From positions 1 through 64,000 of the forward strand of contig CAVQBD010000005.1 of the NCBI GenBank assembly GCA_963710645.1: a DNA stretch of 64,000 nucleotides. Direction: 5' to 3'. Numbering within the stretch: the first letter of the stretch is position 1; every line of letters begins with the position of its first letter. The translations under genes and the position numbers were made by a program. This DNA is from FEB-10 sp963710645 (lineage in GTDB: Bacteria; Acidobacteriota; Thermoanaerobaculia; Thermoanaerobaculales; Sulfomarinibacteraceae). The notes under the pieces were generated by a model that was not told the origin of the DNA, did no database searches, and saw only the letters and a program-made list of their open reading frames with translations. Below, in pieces: positions 45,410 through 53,815 of the stretch.

Positions 45410-46165
45410 TCAGTGTTTTGGCGCGGGCGCCATCCTCCGCCGGAGGTGTACCGGCGGGCCCTCGGTGGCGTCACGAATCCGGAGATTGAGAGCCTCCACC
45501 AGGACCGAGAAACCCATGGCGAAGTAAAGATATCCCTTGGGAATGTGCTGGCCCAGGCCTTCAGCCACCAGGGACATACCCACCAGGAGCAAGAAGCTGA
45601 GGGCGAGGATCTTGAGGGTCGGATGGTCCTCGACGAAGTTCGAGATCGGCCCCGCCGCGACCATCATGACCAACACCGCAATGATCACCGCAGCCATCAT
45701 CACGGGGAGGTGGTCGGCCATCCCGATGGCGGTGATCACCGAGTCCAGAGAGAAGACGATGTCGAGGACCATGATCTGCGCGATCACCGAACCGAAGGAG
45801 GCTGCCACCCTGCCACCGGCCCGCCCCTCGCGCCCCTCGAGGTTGTGGTGGATTTCAAAGGTCGCCTTGGCCAGCAGGAAGAGTCCACCGCCCACCAGAA
45901 TCAGATCCCGGGCCGTGATCCCATGCCCTGCCACGACGAAGAGCTCGGTTGTCAGATGGGAAAGCCACTGCAGCGACGCCAGCAGAGCCAACCGCATCAC
46001 CATGGCAGCCGCGAGGCCTATGGTCCGACCTCGCGCCCGCTGCTCCGGCGGCAGTTTGCCGGCCAGAATCGATATGAAGATGATGTTGTCGATGCCGAGG
46101 ACGATCTCCAACGCGGTGAGCGTCGCCAGGGCGATCCAGGCCTGTGGGTTGGTCATCCATTCCAT
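45410..46165 (-). CDS. TerC family membrane protein
   Basis: 251 residues; ATG with GAGGAG about 6 nt upstream. Seven membrane helices. ALTALEIVLGIDNIIFISILAGKLP and DIVFSLDSVITAIGMADHLPVM are the duplicated TerC motifs with the conserved Asp residues. Family members such as Alx and MeeF-type exporters move manganese or protect metalloenzymes during secretion; the substrate here is not shown. Ends 19-28 nt before pyrD. Confidence 0.93.
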   Translation of the reverse strand: MEWMTNPQAWIALATLTALEIVLGIDNIIFISILAGKLPPEQRARGRTIGLAAAMVMRLALLASLQWLSHLTTELFVVAGHGITARDLILVGGGLFLLAKATFEIHHNLEGREGRAGGRVAASFGSVIAQIMVLDIVFSLDSVITAIGMADHLPVMMAAVIIAVLVMMVAAGPISNFVEDHPTLKILALSFLLLVGMSLVAEGLGQHIPKGYLYFAMGFSVLVEALNLRIRDATEGPPVHLRRRMAPAPKH

Positions 46166-46290
46166 CGCAGGCTCCTCGAGTCAATTCGTTGCGGAAGGGT
46201 ACACCGTCTCCCGCCCACCCGCCCTTCAGGCCCACAGATCACACAGATGGACACAGATGGGGATTCGTTCGTCTCAAACCGCCTTGTGTC

Positions 46291-46358
46291 GGTGCCAGGC
46301 ACCGCCGCAGATGTGTCGATCTCGTGCTCCGATGCGATTTCGACGGTGCCTGGCACCG
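46291..46358. repeat. GGTGCC palindrome element, copy 4
   Basis: GGTGCCAGGCACCGCCGCAGATGTG ... TTTCGACGGTGCCTGGCACC, same orientation as copy 1. About 65 bp from a hairpin element, as in several other spacers. Confidence 0.87.
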
Positions 46359-46423
46359 GCCCGCGCGATTGCTTCGATACGCGGATTTCAGCGCCCCCAT
46401 CTCCCCGAGGCGCTCCCCGAGGT

Positions 46424-46499
46424 TGCCACCCTTGACATTGTTTAGACCCTGAGCCCAAATATTTCGGCGATCTCGTTCCAAACAATGTCAAAAGTGGCA
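46424..46499. repeat. TGCCAC hairpin element, copy 3 (inverted orientation)
   Basis: TGCCACCCTTGACATTGTTT ... AACAATGTCAAAAGTGGCA; the flank CTCCCCGAGGT is on the left here, so the whole composite is reversed relative to copies 1, 2, 4 and 5. Confidence 0.85.
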
Positions 46500-46530
46500 C
46501 GCCCGATCTTCGCGCCCTTACGGCTCAGGG

Positions 46531-47151
46531 CTATTCGGACGGTTCACACCAGCCGTTCTGCTCAGCGAGCTCCCTGAGCACCACGCGATAGGCCGGGCGG
46601 TAGTTCGCCTTGTATGGGTCGCTGTGGTGTGCCGCCGGGTACCCTTCAGCGGCCAGCCGCGCGGCGAGATCCTCGAGCTGACCGGCGAGCTGCCAATGAC
46701 CGCGTCGAACGAGCCGTGCGACCGCTTTGCCCAGGACCCGATCCATGGCCTCGGGATCACCCTCGACCCGGCCGGCACTGGCGACAAATGCGTCCAAAAG
46801 GAGTTCCGGCTCTCCCCCGGCGCCGACGAACGGCCGAAGGTGGATTCTCACCAATCCTGGGGCCCCGCCCAGCGCCTGGCACAGCTCGTCCTCGACCTCG
46901 GATGATCCAAGAGCCGCAAGTTCCTCGGCGAGGTATTCCGCCGCTGCTGCACGGTTGGTGATGGCGTGCGCAGGACCGAATCGCCCCTCGTGAAGGAATT
47001 TGTAGACGTCGGTCACACGGGCCTCGGGATAAATGGTCAACTCGTTGTCGAGGGCGATGATCTGGGCATCGACGCCATCGGGCACATCTTGGGCGCCGGC
47101 GACCACGGACATCACCAGCATCATGGCGAGGATCGATGCACGACACAGCAT
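46531..47151 (-). CDS. Secreted protein of unknown function
   Basis: 206 residues from the ATG at 47151 (GGAG 8 nt upstream), two bases after the stop of the HD-like gene, so the pair forms an operon. Signal peptide MLCRASILAMMLVMSVVAGA. The mature part is helical and Glu/Ala-rich (AAAAEYLAEELAALGSSEVEDEL), ending with HHSDPYKANYRPAYRVVLREL. Family not recognised. Confidence 0.65.
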   Translation of the reverse strand: MLCRASILAMMLVMSVVAGAQDVPDGVDAQIIALDNELTIYPEARVTDVYKFLHEGRFGPAHAITNRAAAAEYLAEELAALGSSEVEDELCQALGGAPGLVRIHLRPFVGAGGEPELLLDAFVASAGRVEGDPEAMDRVLGKAVARLVRRGHWQLAGQLEDLAARLAAEGYPAAHHSDPYKANYRPAYRVVLRELAEQNGWCEPSE

Positions 47152-47153
47152 GA

Positions 47154-47705
47154 TCAGAGCTCCAATCTCTTGACAAAGGGCTCGTAGGTCATGAAATCGG
47201 CGTGGTGCACCAGCCATGCCTCGGTGGTTCGCGCAACCATGTTCCCTTCACCGGCGTGGGTCGCCACGATATGGCTGACCGCGTCGGGCAGTCCACACTC
47301 CATGGCGAGAGCCACCCCGGTAAAGGGATGACGCAGGTACTTGCCACGGGCGCTCTGACGGCTGCCGCCTTCGCCGTCACCCTCGTACTCGAGGAGCTTG
47401 CCGACGTCGGCGAGGATCGCGCCGGCGACCACCACATCGAGGTCCACTGGCAGCTCAGTGTCAAAGAACTTCTCCACAGTCTGAGCGGCATCCCGGGCAA
47501 CATGGACAACCGCCCTCTTGTGGGCCATGAAGCTCACCGTGCAGCCGGGCGCCTTGAGCGTGAACGGAATGCGCTCGAGATCCTCGGGTTCGAGCGGCGA
47601 CAGTTCGAAGGCCCTCACCCAACAGTCGGTGGTCTTCTCACGGAGCGTTTCATTCTTGATCCACTCCAACTCCGGCCAGATCCGTAGCACCTCGTCGCGC
47701 AGCAT
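47154..47705 (-). CDS. HD-domain-like protein with altered metal site
   Basis: 183 residues; ATG with AAGGGAG 6 nt upstream. FMAHKRAVVHVA, VVAGAILADVGKLLEYEGDG and LRHPFTGVALAMECGLPDAVSHIVATHAGEG line up with the H...HD...H...D framework of HD phosphohydrolases, but the defining His-Asp doublet is Ala-Asp (LADVGK, normally LHDIGK). The protein may bind metal differently or be non-catalytic. Operon with the secreted protein downstream. Confidence 0.75.
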   Translation of the reverse strand: MLRDEVLRIWPELEWIKNETLREKTTDCWVRAFELSPLEPEDLERIPFTLKAPGCTVSFMAHKRAVVHVARDAAQTVEKFFDTELPVDLDVVVAGAILADVGKLLEYEGDGEGGSRQSARGKYLRHPFTGVALAMECGLPDAVSHIVATHAGEGNMVARTTEAWLVHHADFMTYEPFVKRLEL

Positions 47706-47756
47706 CGTTTCTCCCTTCGATCGTGGGCGTCAGCATAGGTCAACGGACCACTGGGA

Positions 47757-49040
47757 TCAATCAACGACCGCTGGTCGTACCCCGGCCTCCACCACCAGGG
47801 CATCGCTCGAGGAAAAGGGCAGCTCCGGCCCGCACGGCCGAGGTTCGGCACCCGCCAGAGTCTCCATCAGCATGAGCAGCCAGGCCTCCTCCGCCCTGCG
47901 CCAACGGGTGATCTCTCGACCCGTTCGGGTCGCTGCAACGCAAAAGAACACCGTGCCCAGATCAATGTTCGAGAACGCTCCCGCGAGGACCACCACCCCG
48001 CCGTCGGTGGTGGTCAGAGTCCCGGTTTTGACGACCGCTCGCGGGCCCAGCGGATCGTTGGCGAGGGTCGGGAACATCCTGCGGGTCGGTCCGGGATCGC
48101 ATCCTGGAACCGGCAGGACGTCATCAAGCTCGAGTCCGTGGGTTTCGAGTTCCGCCTCGAATGCTCGCATCAATCGCACCACCACCCGGGCGGTCATCCG
48201 GTTTCGGTTCTGCCCGGATGCGGTGCTCAACTCCAGTTCGTGGGGTTCGGCGGCCAGCCGCAAGCGCAGATATTCGGTCAGGGAGGCCACACCACCGAGG
48301 CCATCGGAAATCCGGATGATGTCGTTGTTGGAGTAGACGTTGAACCTCCGCAACACAACCGAAAGCGGATTGGAGCGATGGGTCACGAGGGGTTGGACCG
48401 GGCCGGGATCGGCCACGTAACGCACACCGCCGGCGAAGGACACGGAAGGCGGAGTCGCCGGATCCCACCCACGTCGTGCGCTCAGCTCCATCCATGCCTG
48501 ACGCTGCCGGGTGTTCCACTTCGACACGTCAAGTGCATTCAGCAACCTCGCCCCCATCACAAGGGCCCGCTCGCCCGCGGACCCATCGTTGCGTTCGACC
48601 CCGTTCTCCCAGCCCATGAAGAAGGAACCGCTGACGACCAGGTCGCCATCGACCTGGCGCAGACCGAGCCGGTTCAGGGCTTTCGCCACCAGGAAGGCAT
48701 TTTCGAAATGGAAATCGGGGTCGCCATGGCCACCCACCACCAGCGCGCCGCGGACGGTGCCGGCACTCCTGTCCAACTCACCGAGAAACCCGATGGGGGT
48801 TTCGTACCGAAAGTCCGCACCGAGACGGTCCAGAGCCCACAGCGAAGTCCCCACCTTGACCACGGAGGCAGGGTTGAACAAGACATCGGGACGGGTCGAG
48901 GCCGCCTCCACTCCATCCACGGTCTCGGCACGGGCGATCAGATGGTCTCGATCTGCGGACCAAGCCACCGTTGCCAGCGCAAGACAGACCACCCACCAGG
49001 TCACCACGACCTGACCCATCGATTCGGACCCGCTCATCAC
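47757..49040 (-). CDS. D-alanyl-D-alanine carboxypeptidase/endopeptidase, PBP4 (S13) family
   Basis: 427 residues counted from GTG at 49040 (ATG at 49037 also possible). Signal peptide to about residue 28 (ATVAWSAD). Penicillin-binding motifs: S59-V-V-K62 in NPASVVKVGTS, Y-S-N-N in VYSNNDIIR, and KTG in VVKTGTLTTTDGG. VVGGHGDPDF belongs to the extra domain of the S13 family. Trims or cleaves peptidoglycan cross-links in the periplasm. Overlaps the stop of the DprE1-like gene (GTGATGA), so it is the last gene of a three-gene operon. Confidence 0.92.
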   Translation of the reverse strand: MMSGSESMGQVVVTWWVVCLALATVAWSADRDHLIARAETVDGVEAASTRPDVLFNPASVVKVGTSLWALDRLGADFRYETPIGFLGELDRSAGTVRGALVVGGHGDPDFHFENAFLVAKALNRLGLRQVDGDLVVSGSFFMGWENGVERNDGSAGERALVMGARLLNALDVSKWNTRQRQAWMELSARRGWDPATPPSVSFAGGVRYVADPGPVQPLVTHRSNPLSVVLRRFNVYSNNDIIRISDGLGGVASLTEYLRLRLAAEPHELELSTASGQNRNRMTARVVVRLMRAFEAELETHGLELDDVLPVPGCDPGPTRRMFPTLANDPLGPRAVVKTGTLTTTDGGVVVLAGAFSNIDLGTVFFCVAATRTGREITRWRRAEEAWLLMLMETLAGAEPRPCGPELPFSSSDALVVEAGVRPAVVD

Positions 49041-50464
49041 CCGATGGGGTCGCCGAGCAGACGATCGGCCAGCGCCGACCTGAGTCGGGCGTCCGGATCG
49101 GTCTGGCGCTTGATCTCGGAAAATTCCTCGACTTGCCCGTCGTGAAAGCTCGCCCGGTAGAGGTCACCGGGCAGCGCGGCGTCCTTGGCCGGGTAGAACC
49201 GCCCCCCGGCCTCCACCACCGGCTCGGCCATTTCACGAACCAGTTTCCAAAGGGCAGTACGTCGGCGATCGCTCACCGGGAAATCGAGCGCAAGGGAGAA
49301 TCCATCCACCGCATGGGTGAGCAGGAATTCATCCGGACGGTGACGTTTGAGGACCGCGAGATAGGACGGCTGTCGGCGCTTCTGCCCAGCCTCAAGTTGG
49401 GATCGGAACACAGATTCGGCACCGTCAACGGGCACGAAACTCTGGTGCTGGATCAGACCGCCGGGAAGGTAGATGTTCTTCCAGTTGGGCACGTAGTCGA
49501 GCAGGAAGGAGAACTCGGCCAGAGACTGCTGGTACTCCGCGTCGTCGCCAACAGTGCTTCCGACCAGGTACTTGAAGCGGTTGATCCAACGCATCCCAAG
49601 ATTATTGGTCCACGGCTTGAGCAACCGCCACATCATGGCCTTGGGCAGGAGTCCGAACATGGTATCGGGCAGATCCTGCCCCTCGGCGCGAAGGCTCTGA
49701 GCCGGCGCCGGATCCTCGCCCGGTTCGAGGTGCCGGGCAAAGTGAAGCAGCCCGCGGCCGAGCGACTTCCCCCGGGCGAAGGCATCGATCCAGCCCACCA
49801 CGTACTCCCACCGATCCTTGGCCTCGTCGGTCAACCGCAACATGGTCTCGAGATCGTCCACCGCCACAGCCCGGACGTGCACCAGACCCGAGGCCACCTT
49901 TTTGAGTTGCAGCCTCGCCCGAACGATGATCCCAAGCTGGCCGAAACCGCCGATCACCGCCCGGAAGAGTACGGGATCCGAGACGGGGCTCACCGTCCTC
50001 AACTCACCGGACGGCAAGACCAGGTCAAACTCCAGACAGTGTTCGCCGATGGTGCCCCTGGCCCAGTTGTTCTTGCCGTGCACATTCATGGCAAGACAGC
50101 CGCCAATGGTCGGTTCCATGGTTCCGGTCACCACCTGCGGCCACCAGCCGTCGCCCAACACGTACCGCCACAGGGACCTGATGGTGACCCCGGGTTCGAC
50201 GTCCACAACGCCCTTCTCCGGGTCCCAGGCAATGATCCGGCGCATTCTGCCGAGATCGAGAACCACGGACTCCGGCCGCAAGGCCGCGTCGCCGTAGCTG
50301 CAGCCCGATCCCCTCGGTACCACCGGCACGCCGGCATCCCGCGCCGCCGTGAGAGCATCCCGGACGCCCTCGATCGTGGTCGGTCGAAAGACGTAGCCGG
50401 CCGCCCCAACGGCCATGCCCCAACCCTCTGTCCACTCCAAGCGATCGGTGGGCAGCACGGTCAC
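49037..50464 (-). CDS. FAD-linked oxidase, DprE1-like (polyprenyl-phosphoribose 2-epimerase subunit)
   Basis: 475 residues from the GTG at 50464, which overlaps the SDR stop as GTGA; the GTG at 50458 with AAGGTG ahead is an alternative. FAD domain: VVPRGSGCSYGDAAL, GVTIRSLWRYVLGDG, GTIGGCLAMNVHGKNN-type PTIGGCLAMNVHGKNNWARG and GGFGQLGII. C-terminal substrate domain: SYLAVLKRHRPDEF and GFSLALDFPVSD match DprE1, where the drug-reactive Cys sits in the equivalent stretch; here it is Ala. With the adjacent SDR it should epimerise lipid-linked ribofuranose to arabinofuranose or a similar sugar. Confidence 0.83.
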   Translation of the reverse strand: MTVLPTDRLEWTEGWGMAVGAAGYVFRPTTIEGVRDALTAARDAGVPVVPRGSGCSYGDAALRPESVVLDLGRMRRIIAWDPEKGVVDVEPGVTIRSLWRYVLGDGWWPQVVTGTMEPTIGGCLAMNVHGKNNWARGTIGEHCLEFDLVLPSGELRTVSPVSDPVLFRAVIGGFGQLGIIVRARLQLKKVASGLVHVRAVAVDDLETMLRLTDEAKDRWEYVVGWIDAFARGKSLGRGLLHFARHLEPGEDPAPAQSLRAEGQDLPDTMFGLLPKAMMWRLLKPWTNNLGMRWINRFKYLVGSTVGDDAEYQQSLAEFSFLLDYVPNWKNIYLPGGLIQHQSFVPVDGAESVFRSQLEAGQKRRQPSYLAVLKRHRPDEFLLTHAVDGFSLALDFPVSDRRRTALWKLVREMAEPVVEAGGRFYPAKDAALPGDLYRASFHDGQVEEFSEIKRQTDPDARLRSALADRLLGDPIG

Positions 50465-51210
50465 ACCTTGAGACGCTTGAAGAGAAACGAGGGAATCGAC
50501 CGGATGACCCACATCACGTAGCGCCACCTCGCCGGCACGTAGACAGTTGAACGACCTCCACCGGCCTTTTTGAGCGCCACTTGGGCCACCCGATCAGGCG
50601 ACACGACCCAGAACATCCCAGGCAGGCCCTCGGTCATGGGCGTATCGACAAAACCCGGTTTCACGGTGAGCACCCGCACGCCGTAGCGGCCGATGCGGTT
50701 GCGGATCGCCTCGAGGTAGGTGTGGAGCCCGGCCTTTGACGTGTTGTAGACCGGATTGGCGCACCGGCCGCGATCGCCGGCCACCGATCCGATGCCGATG
50801 ATGGTCCCCCGCTTCAGCCGGCCGAAACGCTCGGCAACCGGATTCAGCCAGGCCACGGCGCCGTCGAGGTTGACGGCCAACATCTCAAGGTCCTTGGCGG
50901 TGGCGTATTCCTCGAACGCAACCCGGTGCTGGACCCCGGCGGCGTAGACCGCCAGGTCGAGCCCTCCCAGGTCGGCGGTGATGCGCTGAAAGAGCTCGGG
51001 CACCGCTTCGGAATCGCAGACATCGTGTGGAAAAGCAAGAGCTCTTTCGGACCCGGTCGCCTCATTAATGGAGCTCACGACCCGGTCGAGCTCACCGGCG
51101 CGCCGCGCCACCAGGGCGACCCGCGTTCCATCGGCCGCAAGACGCCGGGCCATGGCCTCGCCAATGCCCGACGAGGCGCCCACCACAAGGCCGTGCTGGA
51201 ACTGAACCAT
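50461..51210 (-). CDS. SDR reductase, DprE2-like partner
   Basis: 249 residues; ATG with GGAGGG about 6 nt upstream. LVVGASSGIGEAMARRLA is the cofactor loop, YAAGVQHR replaces NNAG, GSVAG and YNTSKAGLHTYLEAIRNRI carry the Ser-Tyr-Lys triad, and the tail RWRYVMWVIRSIPSFLFKRL matches membrane-associated DprE2-type enzymes. It would reduce the keto intermediate made by the DprE1-like oxidase encoded immediately downstream (4-nt overlap). First gene of the operon. Confidence 0.85.
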   Translation of the reverse strand: MVQFQHGLVVGASSGIGEAMARRLAADGTRVALVARRAGELDRVVSSINEATGSERALAFPHDVCDSEAVPELFQRITADLGGLDLAVYAAGVQHRVAFEEYATAKDLEMLAVNLDGAVAWLNPVAERFGRLKRGTIIGIGSVAGDRGRCANPVYNTSKAGLHTYLEAIRNRIGRYGVRVLTVKPGFVDTPMTEGLPGMFWVVSPDRVAQVALKKAGGGRSTVYVPARWRYVMWVIRSIPSFLFKRLKV

Positions 51211-51475
51211 CGATCACCCTCCGCCCTTGTACTGTGCCATGAATGGACGGGGTTTGCCAGCGCCCACCCACCCGCCAGGATGCCAGATATCGGATGCCGG
51301 ATGCCGGATCCACCACCCTCCCGCGCCCGAGCCCGTTGTCGTTACCGCTACCGAATGAAGGACCCCGGGGGCTCGATCCCCCACCCGCCCAGAGCGGGGG
51401 ACGCGCTGCTCGCTGCCGATGAGTACCTCGGGGAGTGCAACCGCAGCATCGGTGCCATGGGAAAAATTAAACGCT
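51211..51475. other. Spacer with short repeats
   Basis: Contains GGATGCC heptamers (about 51287-51309) and nothing coding that I can support. Confidence 0.5.
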
Positions 51476-51545
51476 GAACGTTAAAATTGAACCTTCAACT
51501 TTCAACTTTCAACTTTTAACTTTCGACTTTCGACTTTCGACCGGA
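51476..51545. repeat. Heptanucleotide tandem array (CTTTCAA / CTTTCGA)
   Basis: TTCAACT and TTCGACT units, about eight, 7-bp period. On the minus strand the array encodes the last residues (SRKSKVKS) and the TGA stop (51509-51511) of the deacetylase-like protein. Confidence 0.88.
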
Positions 51546-53404
51546 TGGTCGGCCCGGCGGTAGGAGACGCGCTCGTACTCCTCGAGCACCGCGGCCTCGT
51601 AGTCCTCCCCAAAGACCATTTCCTGGAGCCTGTCGGAGACTGGAAGGACCATGGGGAAGCCCTCCCATTGAATCGGCTCGCCCGTGTGTTCGTCAACCAG
51701 CCGGCCATCGTCCACCGCCTGGCTCGCCGCCGACAGGGTCAGCCCCTCGAGGGCATCCTGGTAGCCGCGGAAGTGGGCCTCATCGTTGGGGTTGAGGAAT
51801 CGGACCAATCGTCGGCTCTGCGCCGCCACGTGGTAGTTCGACGGGGCGTAGTAGATCCCGTCCAGATGAAGAATCTCGGAGACCATGACCAGCCAGCCGA
51901 GCACCTCCTTGAGCATGCCCAGACCTGGGTGGGTCTGACCCGGCAAGGGCCGTCGGTAGGGCCCGAAGTGAGCCCGCGGGTTTTGCAGCAGCAGCCACTC
52001 GATCACCAACACCTCGAGGCCCTTGATCGCCCGCGTCGACCGGTTGACGCGCAGCTCCATGATCAGCTCATTTTGGTCCGGACCAGCGTAGATCCGCACG
52101 GTCTGACCCATGGGGTGCGCCAGGTCCACGTCCACGGTGGGGTGGTCGAAACCCCGCACCCTGAGCTGATCGAGGATGCCGAATCGCTCGAGAACGAGTT
52201 CCACGCCGTGACGAGAGAAATAGTCCAGAAATCGCGTCAATCGAGGAGCCTCGGGCAGAATGCCGGCCAAATCCTCTTCCGAGAAACTCCATCCGAAGTC
52301 GCCGGGGTCTGTGGTCAGGCTCGATGGATCCAAGGACTGACGGATTTTGCGGAAGCGCCGCAGCAACAGCTGCTCGTTCTCCGGCGGTTGGACTGCTTTG
52401 CCCGTCATTTTCCAAACGACAAATCGGGCCGTCGGTTTCCAAGCCTGGACGCCGTATCCACCTCCGAGCACCACCACCATCGGCACGGACCGTCCCCTCC
52501 CACGCACCAACTCCATGACGAATTGGTCGCGCCGCAAAAGACCTTCCTCAGACATCTGCCAACTGCCCAGTGTGTCTGTCTTGGCACCGTCGACGCCGGC
52601 CAGGTACACCACGAGACCCGGACGGACCGAATCCACAACGTCAGGAAGAGTCTTCAGTAGGGTTCCCAACAGCAACTCGTCTCCAACATCTTGACCCAGC
52701 GCGATGGCGGTGGAGGCTTCGGCCTCGGGATTCGACCAGTGTTCTGCATGCAGCGAGTAGGTGTAAACCGAGGTATCCCTTGCGAAGATCGAACGAGTTC
52801 CATTGCCGTCGTGCATGTCCAGATCAACCACCAACACCGGCTCGGAAAAGCCCTTGGCCCGCAGCCGCGCAATGGCAACAGCAATATCGTTGAAGACACA
52901 GAACCCACCCCCGGCATCGCGGTAGGCGTGGTGGAGACCGCCACCGAGGTTGACCGCGACGCCACGGTTTCGCAGTGCGAGGATCGTGGAAAGGATGGTG
53001 CCGCCCACCATCATCCGCTGCATCTCCACCACACTCTCGAGTTCTTCATCGCTGACCGGGGAGCCGAAGATCCGCAGCATGGAGTCGGGGTCCTGCAACG
53101 ACTCGAGGTACTCGGCGTCGTGAACCCGCAACAGGTTTCTCAGAGAGGGGCGGCGCGGCAGCCTGATGTCCTCCCGGAGCAGCAGTCCCTCATCCGCGAG
53201 GAAGGACAGCACTTTTTCCGCCCGCAGCGGATCCAGCGGAACCGCATCGAGGCTTCCCTTGTAGGCCTCGTGGTAGACGAATCGCATGCCGTGCCACCAC
53301 CAGCGGCGACGGAAATGGCGCCAGCGCCGCCGTACTCCCGAGCACGCAAACTCCGTCAGGGTCCGTTGGGCCCCTTGGATGTGGTTGGGATCCCCCGTCG
53401 CCAT
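51509..53404 (-). CDS. Histone-deacetylase-family protein with a long C-terminal domain
   Basis: 631 residues. After a basic N-terminal ~38 residues, the HDAC/AcuC fold runs from about 40 to 330: LLRVHDAEYLESL, NLGGGLHHAYRDAGGGFCVFND, VVDLDMHDGNGTRSIF (zinc Asp and His), VYLAGVDGAKTDTLG (third zinc Asp region) and LGGGYG. Bacterial relatives deacetylate acetoin-utilisation enzymes, polyamines or other acetylated amines. The C-terminal ~300 residues form an extra domain (RFLDYFSRHGVELVLERFG, GFDHPTVDVDLAHP) that I do not recognise. TATACT ends 6 nt before the ATG with no Shine-Dalgarno. Confidence 0.88.
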   Translation of the reverse strand: MATGDPNHIQGAQRTLTEFACSGVRRRWRHFRRRWWWHGMRFVYHEAYKGSLDAVPLDPLRAEKVLSFLADEGLLLREDIRLPRRPSLRNLLRVHDAEYLESLQDPDSMLRIFGSPVSDEELESVVEMQRMMVGGTILSTILALRNRGVAVNLGGGLHHAYRDAGGGFCVFNDIAVAIARLRAKGFSEPVLVVDLDMHDGNGTRSIFARDTSVYTYSLHAEHWSNPEAEASTAIALGQDVGDELLLGTLLKTLPDVVDSVRPGLVVYLAGVDGAKTDTLGSWQMSEEGLLRRDQFVMELVRGRGRSVPMVVVLGGGYGVQAWKPTARFVVWKMTGKAVQPPENEQLLLRRFRKIRQSLDPSSLTTDPGDFGWSFSEEDLAGILPEAPRLTRFLDYFSRHGVELVLERFGILDQLRVRGFDHPTVDVDLAHPMGQTVRIYAGPDQNELIMELRVNRSTRAIKGLEVLVIEWLLLQNPRAHFGPYRRPLPGQTHPGLGMLKEVLGWLVMVSEILHLDGIYYAPSNYHVAAQSRRLVRFLNPNDEAHFRGYQDALEGLTLSAASQAVDDGRLVDEHTGEPIQWEGFPMVLPVSDRLQEMVFGEDYEAAVLEEYERVSYRRADHPVESRKSKVKS

Positions 53405-53410
53405 GGAGGG

Positions 53411-53416
53411 AGTATA
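53411..53416 (-). promoter_or_regulatory. -10-like hexamer, leaderless start of deacetylase gene
   Basis: TATACT on the minus strand, 6 nt before the ATG. Confidence 0.48.
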
Positions 53417-53457
53417 GACCTCCGCCCGCCCACCCGGGGGCGCGCGTTGAGCGGGCG

Positions 53458-53536
53458 TGCCATTTCTGACACTTTCGGGAGGAAATTCGTCCAGGTTATG
53501 GTCGGTGTCGAGTCCCGAACAGTGTCAGGGGTGGCA
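53458..53536. repeat. TGCCAT/TGCCAC hairpin element, copy 4
   Basis: TGCCATTTCTGACACTTTCGGGA ... TCCCGAACAGTGTCAGGGGTGGCA; inner arms CTTTCGGGA and TCCCGAA extend the stem. Preceded by GAGCGGGCG and followed by ACCTCGGGGAG. Confidence 0.85.
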
Positions 53537-53656
53537 ACCTCGGGGAGGGCCATGGGGAGATGGGCGCGATGAAAACAGAGAGACGAAAACAGAGAATCGA
53601 AGCAAACGCGCGGAGAGCCTTCGTCGCGCCCCAGTTCTCATCGCGCTTCCCGTGAG

Positions 53657-53734
53657 GATGCCAGGCACGCCGATTCGCCCCAACGAGACGGGTCGGTTCG
53701 TTGACCCTGACGAATCGGGATGCCAGGCACCTCC
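53657..53734. repeat. GGTGCC-type element, diverged copy
   Basis: GGATGCCAGGCACGCCGATTCG ... CGAATCGGGATGCCAGGCACC. Same internal CGATTCG inverted pair as the 31234 copy, so these two form a subfamily. Confidence 0.7.
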
Positions 53735-53815
53735 GGACAACGCGCCCACGGGGGGCGCCATGGGGAAAGGCGCGAGGTGGGAACTTCCGATTTTCAACTG
53801 TCGACTCTCTCGGAT

